Below are positions 1 through 10,947 of a stretch of DNA of 64,000 nt, one piece after another; position 1 is the stretch's first letter; each line of letters opens with the position of its first letter. The stretch comes from Choristoneura fumiferana (taxonomy: Eukaryota > Arthropoda > Insecta > Lepidoptera > Tortricidae), in contig NC_133485.1 of the NCBI RefSeq assembly GCF_025370935.1, positions 18,299,159-18,363,158 of the forward strand, given 5' to 3'. Both the position numbers and the translations under genes were made by a program. A model generated the notes under the pieces. It ran no database searches, was not told the origin of the DNA, and saw only the letters and a list, made by a program, of their open reading frames with translations.

Positions 1-107
1 GTATAGTTAAAACATCTGTTGTCTGATGTAGTATCTACTTCACTATTTAAATTCCTTCAATATAATCATCAAGTTACTTGTATTTTGTCAATAAAACAAA
101 AAAAAGT

Positions 108-190
108 TCTTCGTCCGCTTGGAATTTGGTGATCGCGCGCTGTTCCCTCGGGAACTGTGCATTTTTCTGGGATAAAAAGTAGCCTATGTC
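108..190 (+). repeat. lepidopteran repeat family A, partial
   Basis: TTCGTCCGCTTGGAATTTGG, then CTCGGGAACTGTGCATTTTT and AGCCTATGTC. Same wording as the longer copy at 25078. Confidence 0.65.
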
Positions 191-221
191 AGCCACCTGT
201 CCAGTGGACTGTCCTGGACAG

Positions 222-296
222 TCCAGTCGTAGTGTAGGGGTATAGCACGCAGCGCGGAATGCTGAGGACCTGGGTTCGATTCCCAGCGCTAGTCTC
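222..296 (+). repeat. tRNA-like SINE head or tRNA pseudogene
   Basis: GTAGTGTAGGGGTATAGCAC resembles an A box, and GGTTCGATTCCCAGCGC a B box, followed by TCTCTTTTT (Pol III terminator-like). There is no convincing acceptor stem, so a SINE head is likelier than a functional tRNA gene. Confidence 0.5.
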
Positions 297-1009
297 TTTT
301 TCTGGTTTTTCTGTGCATCTATGTTTCAGATTGTATTTTCGATATGGATTTTACGGGATGTCCGTATAAGTAACATTAACTCCAATGAAATAAAAAATAC
401 GAAAATACTCCAAAAACCAATCTTAAGAAGGTTCAGAGTCCAAATCTAGGTTAGATGCAACAAAATTATAATTATCATGTTCTTCTTTTCATTTATAAAT
501 ATATTTGTTTACATTGTGTTTTACCTTAAAGCTTATTTATGCTCTGTCACCCAGATATCTACATCACAATTAAACGTGCATGGAATTTTTGGAATATACT
601 AGATAATCCTAGATGCTATCACAGCACCTTTTTTACACGATTTCCGTGTGGAAAACGATTTTTATTCCTATAAATGGTTATATCGAAATAAAACAAATTA
701 ATTTAATTTGAAGTGAATTTATAGCTGCGTAATTGCATTATCCTGTCTTGTTAAAATATTACATTGCACCATATTATGCCTTATATATCAGTCGCTACTT
801 AGTATTATTTGCACTTTATATGTTTAACAGCCTCAACCTGCACCTAAAATACACAAATTTAAGTGTGCGCTAAGCCTTTCTTGTCTGGCCCTGACATCTT
901 TAGGACTGCATTCTTCATGACATCACAGTCACACTTGCCTGATAAAGCCACTGATGAGGGTAGAATGGGTGCGCATTTTTTCACATAACTTTTTAAGTCC
1001 TATTATCGG
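297..1009. other. no gene seen
   Basis: AT-rich, without long ORFs or a repeat family I recognise. Confidence 0.6.
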
Positions 1010-1830
1010 AAGTACGAAAATGTTTCTCATACCATTTTACATCATACATAACGATCACTCTTCATAATTTTTTTAAATAGTAAATATCGAAACTCATAAT
1101 CATCAGAATTCATAATATCACTAATCATACAACTTGTTCGTACTAATATTGGTTTTCATACATTTTCTTGTACTAACGATCGAAACTCCTAATCATTCTA
1201 ATTCATAATGCCAATATTCATAACTTTTTAATACTAATGTTTGGTTTAATATATTTCTTAATCATAAGTGTTATTTACCCGCATTATTGACGCGCAGGGA
1301 CTTCAAAAACTTCGATGGTGCGAAATGATGTATTTAAGAAAGGACTCTGTTAGGTACGACGACGAGCGAAGCGAGTAGAAGTGTTAGGTAGAACTGTGGC
1401 CCTACAGCGCGCGAGCCGAGTGAGCGAGGCGAGCGTGCCGCGGCAGCGACCGAACATATTTTCCAACTAATACTAATATAATATAAATAATTAACGATAT
1501 AAGTAAATATTATTTTGAATAGGTAGTTACCGTTACGAAAGACAATATTATGAGTTCAAATATGTTCTTATTAATGCCATTATTAATAAGAAAATTATGA
1601 TATTCGTCTGTTATGAAGGAACATTTTCTGAATAACAACATTATGAGTTGAGATGTGTTCTTAGTAATGACATTATGAGTAAAAAAAATATGAACACTGT
1701 CTGTTATGAGTTCAGATGTTAGTAATAAAAATGTATGAACAAAAAAAGTATGAGGAAAAAAATGATGAAGAACACAAATCGGTAGTAAAATAAATAATAG
1801 GAATAAGAATTTTATGAGAGTCAATAATAT
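1010..1830. repeat. possible degenerate fold-back element with GC-rich core
   Basis: AT-rich arms with recurring TCATAAT (left) and ATTATGAG (right) motifs flank a core (1341-1455) rich in GAGCGAAGCGAG and GAGCGAGGCGAGC. Left and right arms resemble each other in inverted orientation only loosely, for example TTTTCATACATTTTC against AAAATGTATGAAC. The architecture recalls the 962-bp element. Boundaries are a guess. Confidence 0.4.
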
Positions 1831-2329
1831 GGACCCGGGTAGAATGAAATTCTTTTTCAGCGCCCGTTTCAACCCTTTGGCACCCATTTTTAAGGAAAAA
1901 CGGAACCCTTGTAGGAGCAAGTTTTTGTTTCTCTGTCCGTCTGTCAAGACAAGAGCAAGACCCTTTTTCGGTCGAAACGCGTCAGTGTGGTGGTGGTGAT
2001 TGTTGAGTTTGTGTGATTTGTGTGTGTTCTTAAAGTGGTGTGTGGAGGAACTGCATGAACGTAGCTATGATAAGTTCGCGGGTGAGCAAAGGAATTGTTT
2101 CAGTCTATGGATCAGTAGTCACGAGGTGGCTGTCAACAGTACCTTTATCAGCTGCATTGTGGAGTTGTTCCCGGAGACCAAAGCTGCCTCCACGACGCAG
2201 TAGACGTCATCAGGTCGCTGGCAGCGCGTCCAGTCGTCCAGCCCGAACAGGGGCGGTACAGAATCCATTGTATCTGAGACATGGTGAACAATGTATCAAT
2301 GTGTGTATGTGGTGTGTATGGTAAAAAAA
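1831..2329. other. family B-like start, then unassigned sequence
   Basis: 1845-1990 has AACGGAACCCTTGTAGGAGC and CTGTCCGTCTGTC, like family B. 2000-2329 has two overlapping plus-strand frames of 67 and 94 codons with no recognisable motif. Could be a retroelement remnant. Confidence 0.45.
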
Positions 2330-2590
2330 GCCGTGGTGGCCTAGTGGTTGTCCTATCGCCTCTCAAGCATAGGATCGTGGGTTCAAACCCCGGCTCGCAC
2401 CTCTGAATTTTACATGTACGGAATTACATTTGAAATTTACCACGAGCTTTACGGTGAAGGAAAACATGGTAAAGAAACCTGCACAAACCTGCGAAGCAAT
2501 TCCATGCGGCGTGTGAAGTTCCTAATCCGCACTGGGCCCGCGTGGGAACTATCATAGTCCATAATGGACGTATGTAAGCTGGGATGATGA
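2330..2590 (+). mobile_element. tRNA-derived SINE, degraded
   Basis: Same head (preceded by an A-run) and body as the 5131 copy. It is damaged in the 3' third, where the AGGCCTGTGCCCAGCAG region is lost. Confidence 0.85.
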
Positions 2591-2598
2591 TACATTGT

Positions 2599-3001
2599 TC
2601 ATCATCCCAGCCTATATACGTCCCACTGCTGGGCACAGGCCTCCTCTCTGAATGAGAGGGCTTGGGCCGTAGTTCCCACGCGGGCCCACTGCGGATTGGG
2701 AACTTCACATACACCATTGAATAGTTTGTAAGCAAACGCTTATGCTTATGTTTTCCTTCACCGTAAAACTCGTGTACAAATTCGCACACGAATTTCGAAA
2801 AACTCAGGTTTTTCTTACGAGAGGGAGGCAAACGAGCAAGCGGGTCATCTGATGGTAAATGATCACCACTGCCCATGAGTAGCAACTACTCAAGGAGAGT
2901 CATGGGTCCGTTGCCATCCTTTTAAGAAAGTATAAGCGCCGGTGCGAGCCGGGGTTTGATTGAACCCATGACCTTCCACTTGAGAGGCCGTAGTACCACG
3001 A
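2599..3001 (-). mobile_element. tRNA-derived SINE, interrupted by another repeat
   Basis: A minus copy head to tail with the preceding one. The body is broken at about 2806-2940 by a family E repeat, and the head resumes at GGTGCGAGCCGGGGTTTGA. The two copies share only their tails, so the pair forms a 3'-to-3' inverted arrangement. Confidence 0.8.
2806..2940 (-). repeat. lepidopteran repeat family E, nested in SINE
   Basis: Contains GAGGCAAACGAGCAAGCGGG and ATCTGATGGTAAATGATCAC, matching copies at 9480-9610 (opposite strand) and 13285-13460. Confidence 0.65.
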
Positions 3002-3038
3002 CATAGTTTTATGAACATGAAACTACCGTGAGACTCAC

Positions 3039-3199
3039 TCATATTAAATATAATGACCCGGATAACTCACGTCTTAAATCGAGTTTAGCTCGACATGTTT
3101 CGGGCTAATCCGTAGCCCTTCGTCTTCGGAGCAACGCGACTCCGCGGCTGCTGCAACACGCGCAGTAGTGTGTTATCCGGGTCATTATATTTAATATGA
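3039..3199. mobile_element. 161-bp MITE with 28-bp perfect TIRs
   Basis: TIRs begin TCATATTAAATATAATGACC at the left, with the exact reverse complement at the right (3172-3199). The interior contains GGGCTAATCCGTAGCCC, a small palindrome. No clear target duplication. Confidence 0.8.
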
Positions 3200-3298
3200 C
3201 ATGTTTTACATTACACCACTATAGTTCTACATGTTTTTATGTTTGCTCAATAAAATAGATTCTTGTGCGATAAATATATGAAAGCAATCGATATTTTA

Positions 3299-3650
3299 GG
3301 CCGTGGTGGCCTAGTGGTGACCTAAGGCCTCTCAAGCAGAGGACCGTGGGTTCGAGTCCACTCTTATTTTATTAACCCACGGCGCAAAAAGAGGGGTGTT
3401 ATAAGTTTCACCGCTATGTGTGTCTCTGTGTCTGTGTGTCTGTTTGTGTGTGTCTGTCTGTCTGTCTGTGGCACCGTAGCCCTTAAACGGATGGACCGAT
3501 TTGAATGCGGTTTTTTTATTTGATAGCAGGTTTTCTAGCAATGGTTCATCGACATGTTTTTTTTTCAAAATCGGTTCAGCCGTTTTTGAGACATTGAACT
3601 TTGAAGTGACAGTCGGGGGTTTTCCAACTTTTTGTTGGTTAGTTTATTTT
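3299..3650 (+). repeat. SINE head (3299-3357) followed by repeat family C
   Basis: The tRNA-like head GCCGTGGTGGCCTAGTGGTG ends at 3357. Family C then begins (GCGCAAAAAGAGGGGTGTTA), with a TCTGTGTG-rich tract, GGACCGATTTGAATGCGG, and TTTTCCAACTTTTTGTTGG at its end. Confidence 0.75.
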
Positions 3651-5110
3651 AAAATTATGCGCAAAAATTAATTAATAGTTCATCTTATTATTCTTTTATT
3701 TCATGTATAATCTAACGGTGGCATCTTTATTAGTTAAGTAATGTTAGTTATGACTTTGTAAGATCTAAGTTAAATTGTACCGTTTGTGCCAAAATAAGGA
3801 ATAAACATTAAAATAAAATAAAATTTGAAATTTGGTATGCAAGTGTAGTTTCGGTGACAATGCAAGTAGGTAAAGTCAATAAAAAGTACAGTCAGCAAAA
3901 AAAGCGTGTATTAAAAATGAAAATTTTACCAAAAAAATATTTTGTATTAAAAATATTTAAAAATAAATACCATTAAACTCCACGACACTTCCCCGAACCA
4001 CCCACAAATTCACCACCAAGAATAAAAGCTTATGGCACATCATTTTAAAAATATAAAAAAAAAATGTTTTTTACACAAAAATCGCGGACATATTCTACGC
4101 GTTCGACTCGCAACACCGTATGGAGCACACTTGCGTTACCCACGTACGAAGAAGAAGGTTGTGTAATACGGGGTAAGGTCGCCTACCTTCTCTAGAGTCC
4201 GTTAACTTTACCCAATAATACATTTTTAGAGTTCCGTGTCAAAAGGGTCTCGATGAACCTGCTACTAAAGAGCGGTTTCAGATTATCCGATCCGATATCA
4301 GTATCGGACGCCGATACCGATATCAGGGCAAGTAAAATGTATGAAATATGTACCTGTCTTTTAGATTATCCGATTCCGATATCGGATCGGATAATCTGAA
4401 AACGCTCTAAGGCTGTTTATCCGTCTGTCACAGGGTATTGTATCGTTCGTAACATTTTGTATGTATGTAAACAAAACAACGTCAATTGGTGTCTTAAATA
4501 TTAAAATTCCCCCATTAAACTATCTAAACATTTACATTTCTGTATTTAAATACTTACACTAGTTTGTATATTAAATGGAGTCTCTAGATTTTCCTTTTTT
4601 CGTACAAATTAAATACTGCAATCAATGTACGCCATCCTAGAACACAACTGGCGTCGCCTGTCACGCTACAAACATCACCATTTTGCTATACATTGCTTCT
4701 TCGAATAAACTTTAAAGTGTAATAAAAATTAAAAAAATAATATTTTTAAAAGTAGCTGAACTAATGTTGTTCATTTTCACGAATATTCAGACGGCGGGAA
4801 GTGACTCTTTATTTTATGGTACGTACAAAAAGTGGTCGTCTCAATATGAAAACGTTTTATGTGTGATTAATAATAAATAGCCCTTGAGTGTACAAAGCTG
4901 AAGACGAGTATGTATCAACTAAACATTAATCAATATCGTGCATTTGAAGTACACTCAGCCAATCGCGTGATGACCAATTAGCACAAAAAAATGACCCAAT
5001 GCAAGTCGTACGAACTTGCATACGTAGGGTTCCGTCTTAATAACAAGATACAGTAGAGGAAACTTAATTACGTACCAGGGCGCAACCTTTGTGCTACTAT
5101 ATTTGGTTTG
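3651..5110. other. no gene seen apart from the 4269-4408 MITE
   Basis: AT-rich spacer. 3780-3830 ends AATAAACATTAAAATAAAAT, possibly an old retroposon tail. Confidence 0.55.
4269..4408. mobile_element. 140-bp palindromic MITE
   Basis: Inverted arms of about 40 bp: AGAGCGGTTTCAGATTATCC at the left, and GGATAATCTGAAAACGCTCT at the right. The interior is built from GATCCGATATC-type words. Confidence 0.75.
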
Positions 5111-5130
5111 AATAAGTATTTAAAAAAAAA

Positions 5131-5446
5131 GCCGTGGTGGCCTAGTGGTTTGACCTATCGTCCCTCAAGCAGAGGGTCGTGGGTTCAAACCCCGGCTCGC
5201 ACCTCTGAGTTTTTCGAAATTCATGTGCGGAATTACATTTGAAATTTACCACGAGCTTTGCGGTGAAGGAAAACATCGTGAGGAAACCTGCACACGCCTG
5301 CGAAGCTATTCAACGGTGCGAGTGAAGTTCCCAATCCGCACTGGGCCCGCGTGGGAACTATGGCCCAAGCCCTCTTGTTCTGAGAGGAGGCCTGTGCCCA
5401 GCAGTGGGACGTATATAGGCTGGGATGATGATGATGATGATGATGA
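5131..5446 (+). mobile_element. tRNA-derived SINE, full length
   Basis: Head GCCGTGGTGGCCTAGTGG with B box GGTTCAAACCC, a body, and a (GATGAT)n tail. Target duplication AATAAGTATT at 5111-5120 and 5447-5456; a TAAAAAAAAA run separates the left copy from the head. Confidence 0.92.
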
Positions 5447-5699
5447 AATAAGTATTGTCACCCAGGACATGGTCACCTAATACAAGGCATAATGAATGAG
5501 AAGACTTAACTGAGGGCGTTAACTGTTAACGAGAGTTTAATCCATTTATACAGAGCCGACTTTCTTGTATAATCAGCTCGCTATTATATCACAACAGGTT
5601 GTTTCGCAGTCGGCCTTACCTCGGACAGCCGTTGACCGAGTGTTTCTACTCTAGTGAGCAGAATACGGAAAGCGTGGCGAATTAGCACCGAGCAATATC

Positions 5700-6123
5700 A
5701 CAGGCGGTTCCCACGCGGGCCCCAGCGGATTGGGAACTTCACACACCATTGAATTGCTTTGCAGGTTTGTGCGAGTTTCCACACGATGTTTTCCTTCAGC
5801 GTAAAGCTCGTGGTAAATTTCAAATGTAATTTCTGAGAGGAGGCCTGTGCCCAGCAATGGGATGTATATAGGCTGGGATTATGATGATGATTATCACAGG
5901 ACTGGTAACATCCTAAAGAAAAAATGTTTTGCAATATTTCCATTACTATGCGGTGAAGGAAAACATCGTGAGGAAACCTGCACAAACCTGCGAAGCAATT
6001 CAATGGTGTGTGTGAAGTTCCCAATCCGCACTGGGCCCGCGTGGGAACTATGGCCCAAGCCCTCTTGTTCTGAGAGGAGGCCTGTGCCCAGCAGTGGGAC
6101 GTATATAGGCTGGGATGATTTGA
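5700..6123. repeat. three partial SINE copies
   Basis: 5703-5832 is a minus body fragment; 5833-5891 is a plus 3' end; 5949-6123 is a plus 3' two-thirds. Each carries the GGGCCCGCGTGGGAAC or AGGAGGCCTGTGCCCAGCA words of the full SINE. Confidence 0.8.
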
Positions 6124-6467
6124 TGAATATTTCCATTAAATTAAATAATAAATAAAATACTTCTGGCGATCCGTAAGTGCATTCCTTGCGTCCCTCCCCG
6201 GCGCCCATGCCTCTTAAAACTCACTTCCTGTATGTCTGTCTGTATGTTGTATGTTTACAGATGTGCAAGTTACGGAAATTTTCCAAAATGGTGGAAAAAT
6301 TCTCGGAAATTTCTGGAAATTTTCACAAGAAATATAGGAAATTAAAATTTAAGAAACGGAAAGTTTCAACGTTTCAAAGTTTCTGAAATTTTTCTATATG
6401 AAAAATTCTGCAATTTTGGAAAGTTTCTTTGGCACATCAGTAGGTATGTTATTACTCCTTCACGCTT
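6124..6467. other. low-complexity stretch
   Basis: 6270-6430 is built from GGAAATTTT/GAAAATTTCC-like words. No gene evident. Confidence 0.55.
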
Positions 6468-6625
6468 AAAGCGCTGAACCTATTTACTTGAAATTTGGTA
6501 TAGAGATATTTAGTTTGAGACTGCAAAAGACATAGGATAGTTTTTCTCATGGAAAATACATAGTTTCCGCGGGATAACGATAAACAAATACTTCTCAGAT
6601 GCAGTCGCGGTAAACAGCTAGTGTA
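6468..6625 (-). repeat. lepidopteran repeat family A
   Basis: Minus copy: GACATAGGATAGTTTTTCTC, TTTCCGCGGGATAACGATAA, GTCGCGGTAAACAGCTAGTG. Confidence 0.75.
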
Positions 6626-7024
6626 TAAAAAGAACAATTTCATTGTTGTACAATGTTCAATTTATGGCAAACAATAAACATAACGATGACAGTGCAAGCG
6701 TAAAGTTATGTATTCAAAGTAAAAATACGAAATCCTTAAAAAAATATTACTTAATTGTTTCGTAATGACTAGGGAATTTCGGGCGTGTCCGACACGCTCT
6801 TGGCCGGTTTTTTTCATATTAGAATTAAAATACGCTTAGATTTAAGTAATTGTGTCAAATACAGGGATCTTAAGCACCGAAAGTGTGTCCCATTCGGTGT
6901 CGAAACCCTTGGTCCTTGGAATCCCAGCGCTTTGTGGCTTTATAAGGAAAATAGCAAAGAGATTACTGCCAGCATCTTCGAAACTATGCCTATGGTTTAG
7001 AATTTAAGTAGTCTTGAAAATATG

Positions 7025-7176
7025 TTACATAGCGGAGATAGAGCGACGAACGAAGCTTGAGGTCGGGTTCGATCCCTGGACGGCCGGGGCAGATATTTTG
7101 TATGAATAATACCTACGAATATTTGGTCTCAGTTCTTGGACGTTTAATATGTAATCAAGTAATTTGTATAAAAATA
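7025..7176 (+). repeat. lepidopteran repeat family D (tRNA-like B box)
   Basis: GAGGTCGGGTTCGATCCC, CGGGGCAGATATTTTG and TTCTTGGACGTTTAATATGT. Related pieces occur at 22055-22170 and 41200-41250. Confidence 0.6.
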
Positions 7177-7545
7177 TTCGCTTCGCTAGAAAACCTGCTA
7201 TCCATTTTAAAAAACCGCATTCGAATCGGTTCACTCGTTTAAGAGCTACGGTGCCACAGACAGACACACACACAGACACCCAGACACATAGACATACAGA
7301 CACACAGACACACATAGCGGTCAAACACCCCTTTTTGCGTCGGGGGTTAAAAAAAAGGAAAAGATTTAGTTTTACCGTAGCTCGTATACGGGTTGACCGA
7401 TTTGAATGCGGTTTTTTTTTAAATTGAAAGGTTTTCTAGCGATGGTTTTTAGACATGTTTTATCAAAATCGGTTTAGCCGTTTTTTAAATATTGAACTTT
7501 GAAGTGACTAAGTCGGGGTTTTCCAACTTTTTGTTGGTTAGGTTA
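7177..7545. repeat. two family C repeats head to head
   Basis: 7177-7350 is a minus copy (CGCATTCGAATCGGTTCACT, CA-rich tract, CACCCCTTTTTGCG). 7375-7545 is a plus second half (TTGACCGATTTGAATGCGG, TTTTCCAACTTTTTGTTGG). Confidence 0.75.
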
Positions 7546-7973
7546 TATGTGCTTTTAATTTGAGATGTTATTGAAATAGTTATAGTTTTAATTTTTACAT
7601 ACAATTGTCATAAGGTAAACTGTCGCGTGATGCTAAAGTATAGGTAAAGATATATCCTCACCTTCCTTCACCCTTAAACCTTGACCTCACCTTTAAATAC
7701 CTACATTGAACTAGGGTAGTAATTTTTATCGTTTCCCCAAATAATATGTTGTATTATGGTATTGTAACTGGAGGAATACCTGAAACATGATAGAAATTCC
7801 TGAACTGACATCCCTACAAAATGATTTACCTACTTAAATGCTCCAATCAGAGATGACCCCGTCAACACAATCCTCCTTCCTGTTACCACGCAAAAAAAAA
7901 ATATTAAAATAATAAAATTGCCAGATTAATCGGATCTCGGACAGTTCGCGTCATGGAAGAAAACAACGTTACA
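7546..7973. other. no gene seen
   Basis: Spacer between family C and the duplication. No trace of the Vasa-like exon that adjoins copy B was found here. Confidence 0.55.
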
Positions 7974-8468
7974 ATGTATACAGTACGGTACGCGTTAAGT
8001 AAGTGTCTCAAATACTTTTAATCGGGGAATTAGCACAGAAAAACCGAAGCACAGTAAATAGACTTTCACACGCGGTGGGCTCCGAACAGACGGCGGAGGA
8101 TACCGCAGGTCGAACTTAACGTTAATTGTTAATAATAGTCATAAATCAATTAAGAAATTTTAGGTTTACCTCACAAAGTAACCTTTTTGTTTTTCCTTTT
8201 TGTACAATAAAGAGTATAAACAAACAAACAAACAAACAAAGTTAGCAAACAACTATAACAATGGGTCTTAATTACCGATCACAAAACAACCAGTTAGGGC
8301 ATTAAAAAACTATTATACCAGGTAGACAAATGTGTTTGCAAATTATTACCTAAGTAATTTAAAATGCGATATGCAAAATGTATATGGATCAGTGCAATTA
8401 AGTTCTAGGAAGCAAATATTTTGTTTGAAGCACATTATTAATGCAAAAATAAAATATGAGTTAAAATA
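7974..8468 (+). repeat. segmental duplication A, block 1
   Basis: From ATGTATACAGTACGGTACGC to GAGTTAAAATA it matches 12097-12526 in direct orientation. Copy A has an extra segment at about 8179-8242 that ends AATAAAGAGTATAAA(CAAA)n, a small retroposed tail. Confidence 0.9.
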
Positions 8469-8846
8469 GATATATAAAAACTGATGATGTTTTTAGGACC
8501 ACTGCCAGTTAGCGTAATATGTTCAAGTTAGCAGCTTCCAAAGACCTATGCTAAACTAGGTTTTTTTTTTCGATATAATCTTAGTCCATATCTATTTGTT
8601 GAACATGTCAGTTTTGATTTTCATGTAGATTATATTTGCTGTAAATAACCAGGAACCAACATTAGCCCTGTAGATGAAGTAGTTACTTAAATATAGTCTT
8701 TCAAAAATATGCAAATGGAACCACTTAAAACAATAATAATAATATTGTAGTCCCATTCCCAGAGAGTTGAAAAAATCTTTTAGCGCGCCCTTAAGTATGA
8801 CCCACACACAAGGCATATTTATCTAGAAAATTGAAAGCCTTTAGCA

Positions 8847-9365
8847 CAGTGGTTCCTAACCTTTTAAATTTTGTTACCCATATCACACCTCTATTGCAAC
8901 AACGACATAAATGCAATTATTTTCAAAATGATTACTTAATGATGCGAAACGCTGTGATATTAATATCGCAGCGATTCGCATCAGTAAGGCATTTTTTGAA
9001 AAAAAATGATTGCTGTTGCAATAGAGGTGCAATATTACCTTCTGGGAAAACTGTATGTAGCTCCCCCCTCCCTTTAAGTTTTAAAAATAGATACAACGCA
9101 AGCAAATAAAAATATCTTTATTAATCACAAAAATACTTTAAACTTTTAAAAGTAGTCTTATAATCTTAATTTTTTTAACAATGGAATAAGTAAAAATAAC
9201 AGCTAGAAAGAGGCTACCTGCGGTAGGTACTTACTGAGCTGCGATGTATCATTTTTAAATTTACTATTTAGCATGGTATTTAATTAGATTAAGTCTTAAT
9301 TATTACGTTCTTTAATAACTGATTTACCCCCGCAGGGGTATTTACTCCTAGGTTCGGAACCACTG
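8847..9365. mobile_element. hAT-type non-autonomous element (519 bp)
   Basis: Termini CAGTGGTTCCTAACC and GGTTCGGAACCACTG. The 8-bp target duplication is CTTTAGCA/CTCTAGCA (8839-8846, 9366-9373), one mismatch. An inner inverted pair, CACCTCTATTGCAACAACG and TGTTGCAATAGAGGTG, lies at 8885 and 9013. No transposase ORF. Confidence 0.88.
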
Positions 9366-9479
9366 CTCTAGCACTAGTAGTTTGAGTTGTATGTTGGCCG
9401 AGTTAGTTGGTAAATCATTTATTTTTATTTTTTATCCTGTGCGAATTTCAAAAATCCTCAATACAGATTTGTCAAAAAA

Positions 9480-9610
9480 CGAGTGTATCGCCTTTTGCAA
9501 GGCCGGCAACGCACTCGCAGTACTAATAATGTTGTAGGTGTCCATGGGCGGCGGTGATCACTTACCATCAGGTGACCCGCCTGCTCATTCGACAGCTGTT
9601 CGAAGATAAA
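9480..9610 (+). repeat. lepidopteran repeat family E
   Basis: GGCCGGCAACGCACTCGC, GGTGTCCATGGGCGG, GATCACTTACCATCAGGTGA. Absent from duplication copy B, so it arrived after the duplication. Confidence 0.7.
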
Positions 9611-9732
9611 AAAAAACTGTAAAGCGACCCCTATCCTTTAAAATTATATCAAATGTTGTTATACCGATCATTACACACCCGAAGTGTTTGGTGTGGCGTG
9701 GTACGGTGTAGTGTGGTGGTGTGATGTGGTAA

Positions 9733-10104
9733 GTTAGTGTCAGAAAAGTGACATATTTTTAGTATGAAAATAATGCGTATGACAACTTCAATTGATCTAG
9801 TGTTTTGAAATAAGGAACAGTAAAACAAAAACGTTAATTGTTTAAAAGCGTTTATTGAAACCTTTGCTATTCTAATATAACATTATAAATTCTTTAACAA
9901 AATTTGTACAAATTTTAGTAATTAATCAACAAACCACGTAATTTTAAATTACGAGGATATTTAAACACTAACAAATAACATAGAAAATTAAAATGAAATT
10001 ATCTTTACTTAAACCATTGTACATGTACAAGACAGGAAACTAACCTAATCGCCACATATATATTCTACAAACCCGAAGTCACTTGAACGAGTTAAGTAAA
10101 TAGC
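9733..10104 (+). repeat. segmental duplication A, blocks 2 and 3
   Basis: 9733-9830 (GTTAGTGTCAGAAAAGTGAC) matches 12971-13070, and 10069-10104 (ATTCTACAAACCCGA) matches 13085-13122. Order is collinear with copy B. The longer gap between blocks 1 and 2 is explained by the hAT and family E insertions. Confidence 0.85.
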
Positions 10105-10489
10105 AGATTATAAAATTTGACCGAAGCTATATTACAATATAATCGCGTTATAACAACTTAACTTATGTGACATTGGTATTGAAATTATAGAAAATATGGC
10201 TTTAAAAATAATAACAAGCCTGACAAAACTGTTTGAAGAACAGAAAAAAGCAGAAGAAAGTTCACAATGTAAGACTATGAAATAATAAAAATGAGCACTA
10301 AACTAGGTCCAATATACTATAAGGAAGAAGCACCTTTACATCAAAGGATGGATTTTTTAAAAATACTGCTCTGGATTAGCCAGTCTTAGTCAAGACAGTA
10401 ATTTATTCACTCTATTAATAACTAAATATATTATGTAGTAAAGCTAGAAGTGTGCCATCTAAGTAATTCTACGTATTGTAGTCACACGC

Positions 10490-10625
10490 ACCATAGTATG
10501 AACATTCACTGCGGAAACAGCACCAATAGATTAAAGGTCCATGCGGCGTCATCACCAACTGTCGCGCGCCGTTCCTCGGCAGGCAGGAGGCCGCGGGACA
10601 CTGCAGCTGGTGCGCCGTTGAAGTC
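10490..10625 (-). other. possible terminal exon of the Vasa-like fragment
   Basis: After the acceptor TGCTATCGCAG, a minus-strand frame open from 10625 reads DFNGAPAAVSRG and then TVGDDAAWTF, running to a TGA near 10505. A short acidic, Trp-containing C-terminus is usual in Vasa proteins, which suggests the last exon. The best preceding donor (GA/GTAAGT at about 10951) does not give this frame, so the join is unresolved. Inference only. Confidence 0.25.
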
Positions 10626-10947
10626 CTGCGATAGCAGAAACAGAACATGTATTTTAATGAATATGAACTGAAAAACTGATGGCCTGAATACTAACTAGAT
10701 TAGGTCTACTATCTTCTAATTGGTGGATCAGAATTAAATCGATATACCCGGTTTCCATGTATCTAATTTTGCAAGGACTGAGTGAAAGTTTAGTATAAAA
10801 GGTAAGTTTCAATCAGTATGGATTTTACAAGAGTATTAGTATCAGGAGAAAGTGCAGAGTGCAAAATGGGTTGTCTCTGACTATACTGCTGCCAAAGGGA
10901 GAGACGAGTTTATGGGCGTACAGTTGGTTCATAGGAATATTTTCCAC

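Noticed and set aside
222..296. Functional tRNA gene
   Set aside because: A and B boxes are visible but no convincing acceptor or anticodon stem; SINE heads of this kind are common here.
2000..2324. Small overlapping plus-strand ORFs (67 and 94 codons)
   Set aside because: No motif, and the region lies among repeat remnants directly before a SINE.
5223..5480. Recurring protein-like frame MCGITFEIYHELCGEGKH (also at 24448-24218 and 35020-34793, minus)
   Set aside because: It is the SINE body read in one frame; all copies fall inside tRNA-derived SINEs with target duplications.
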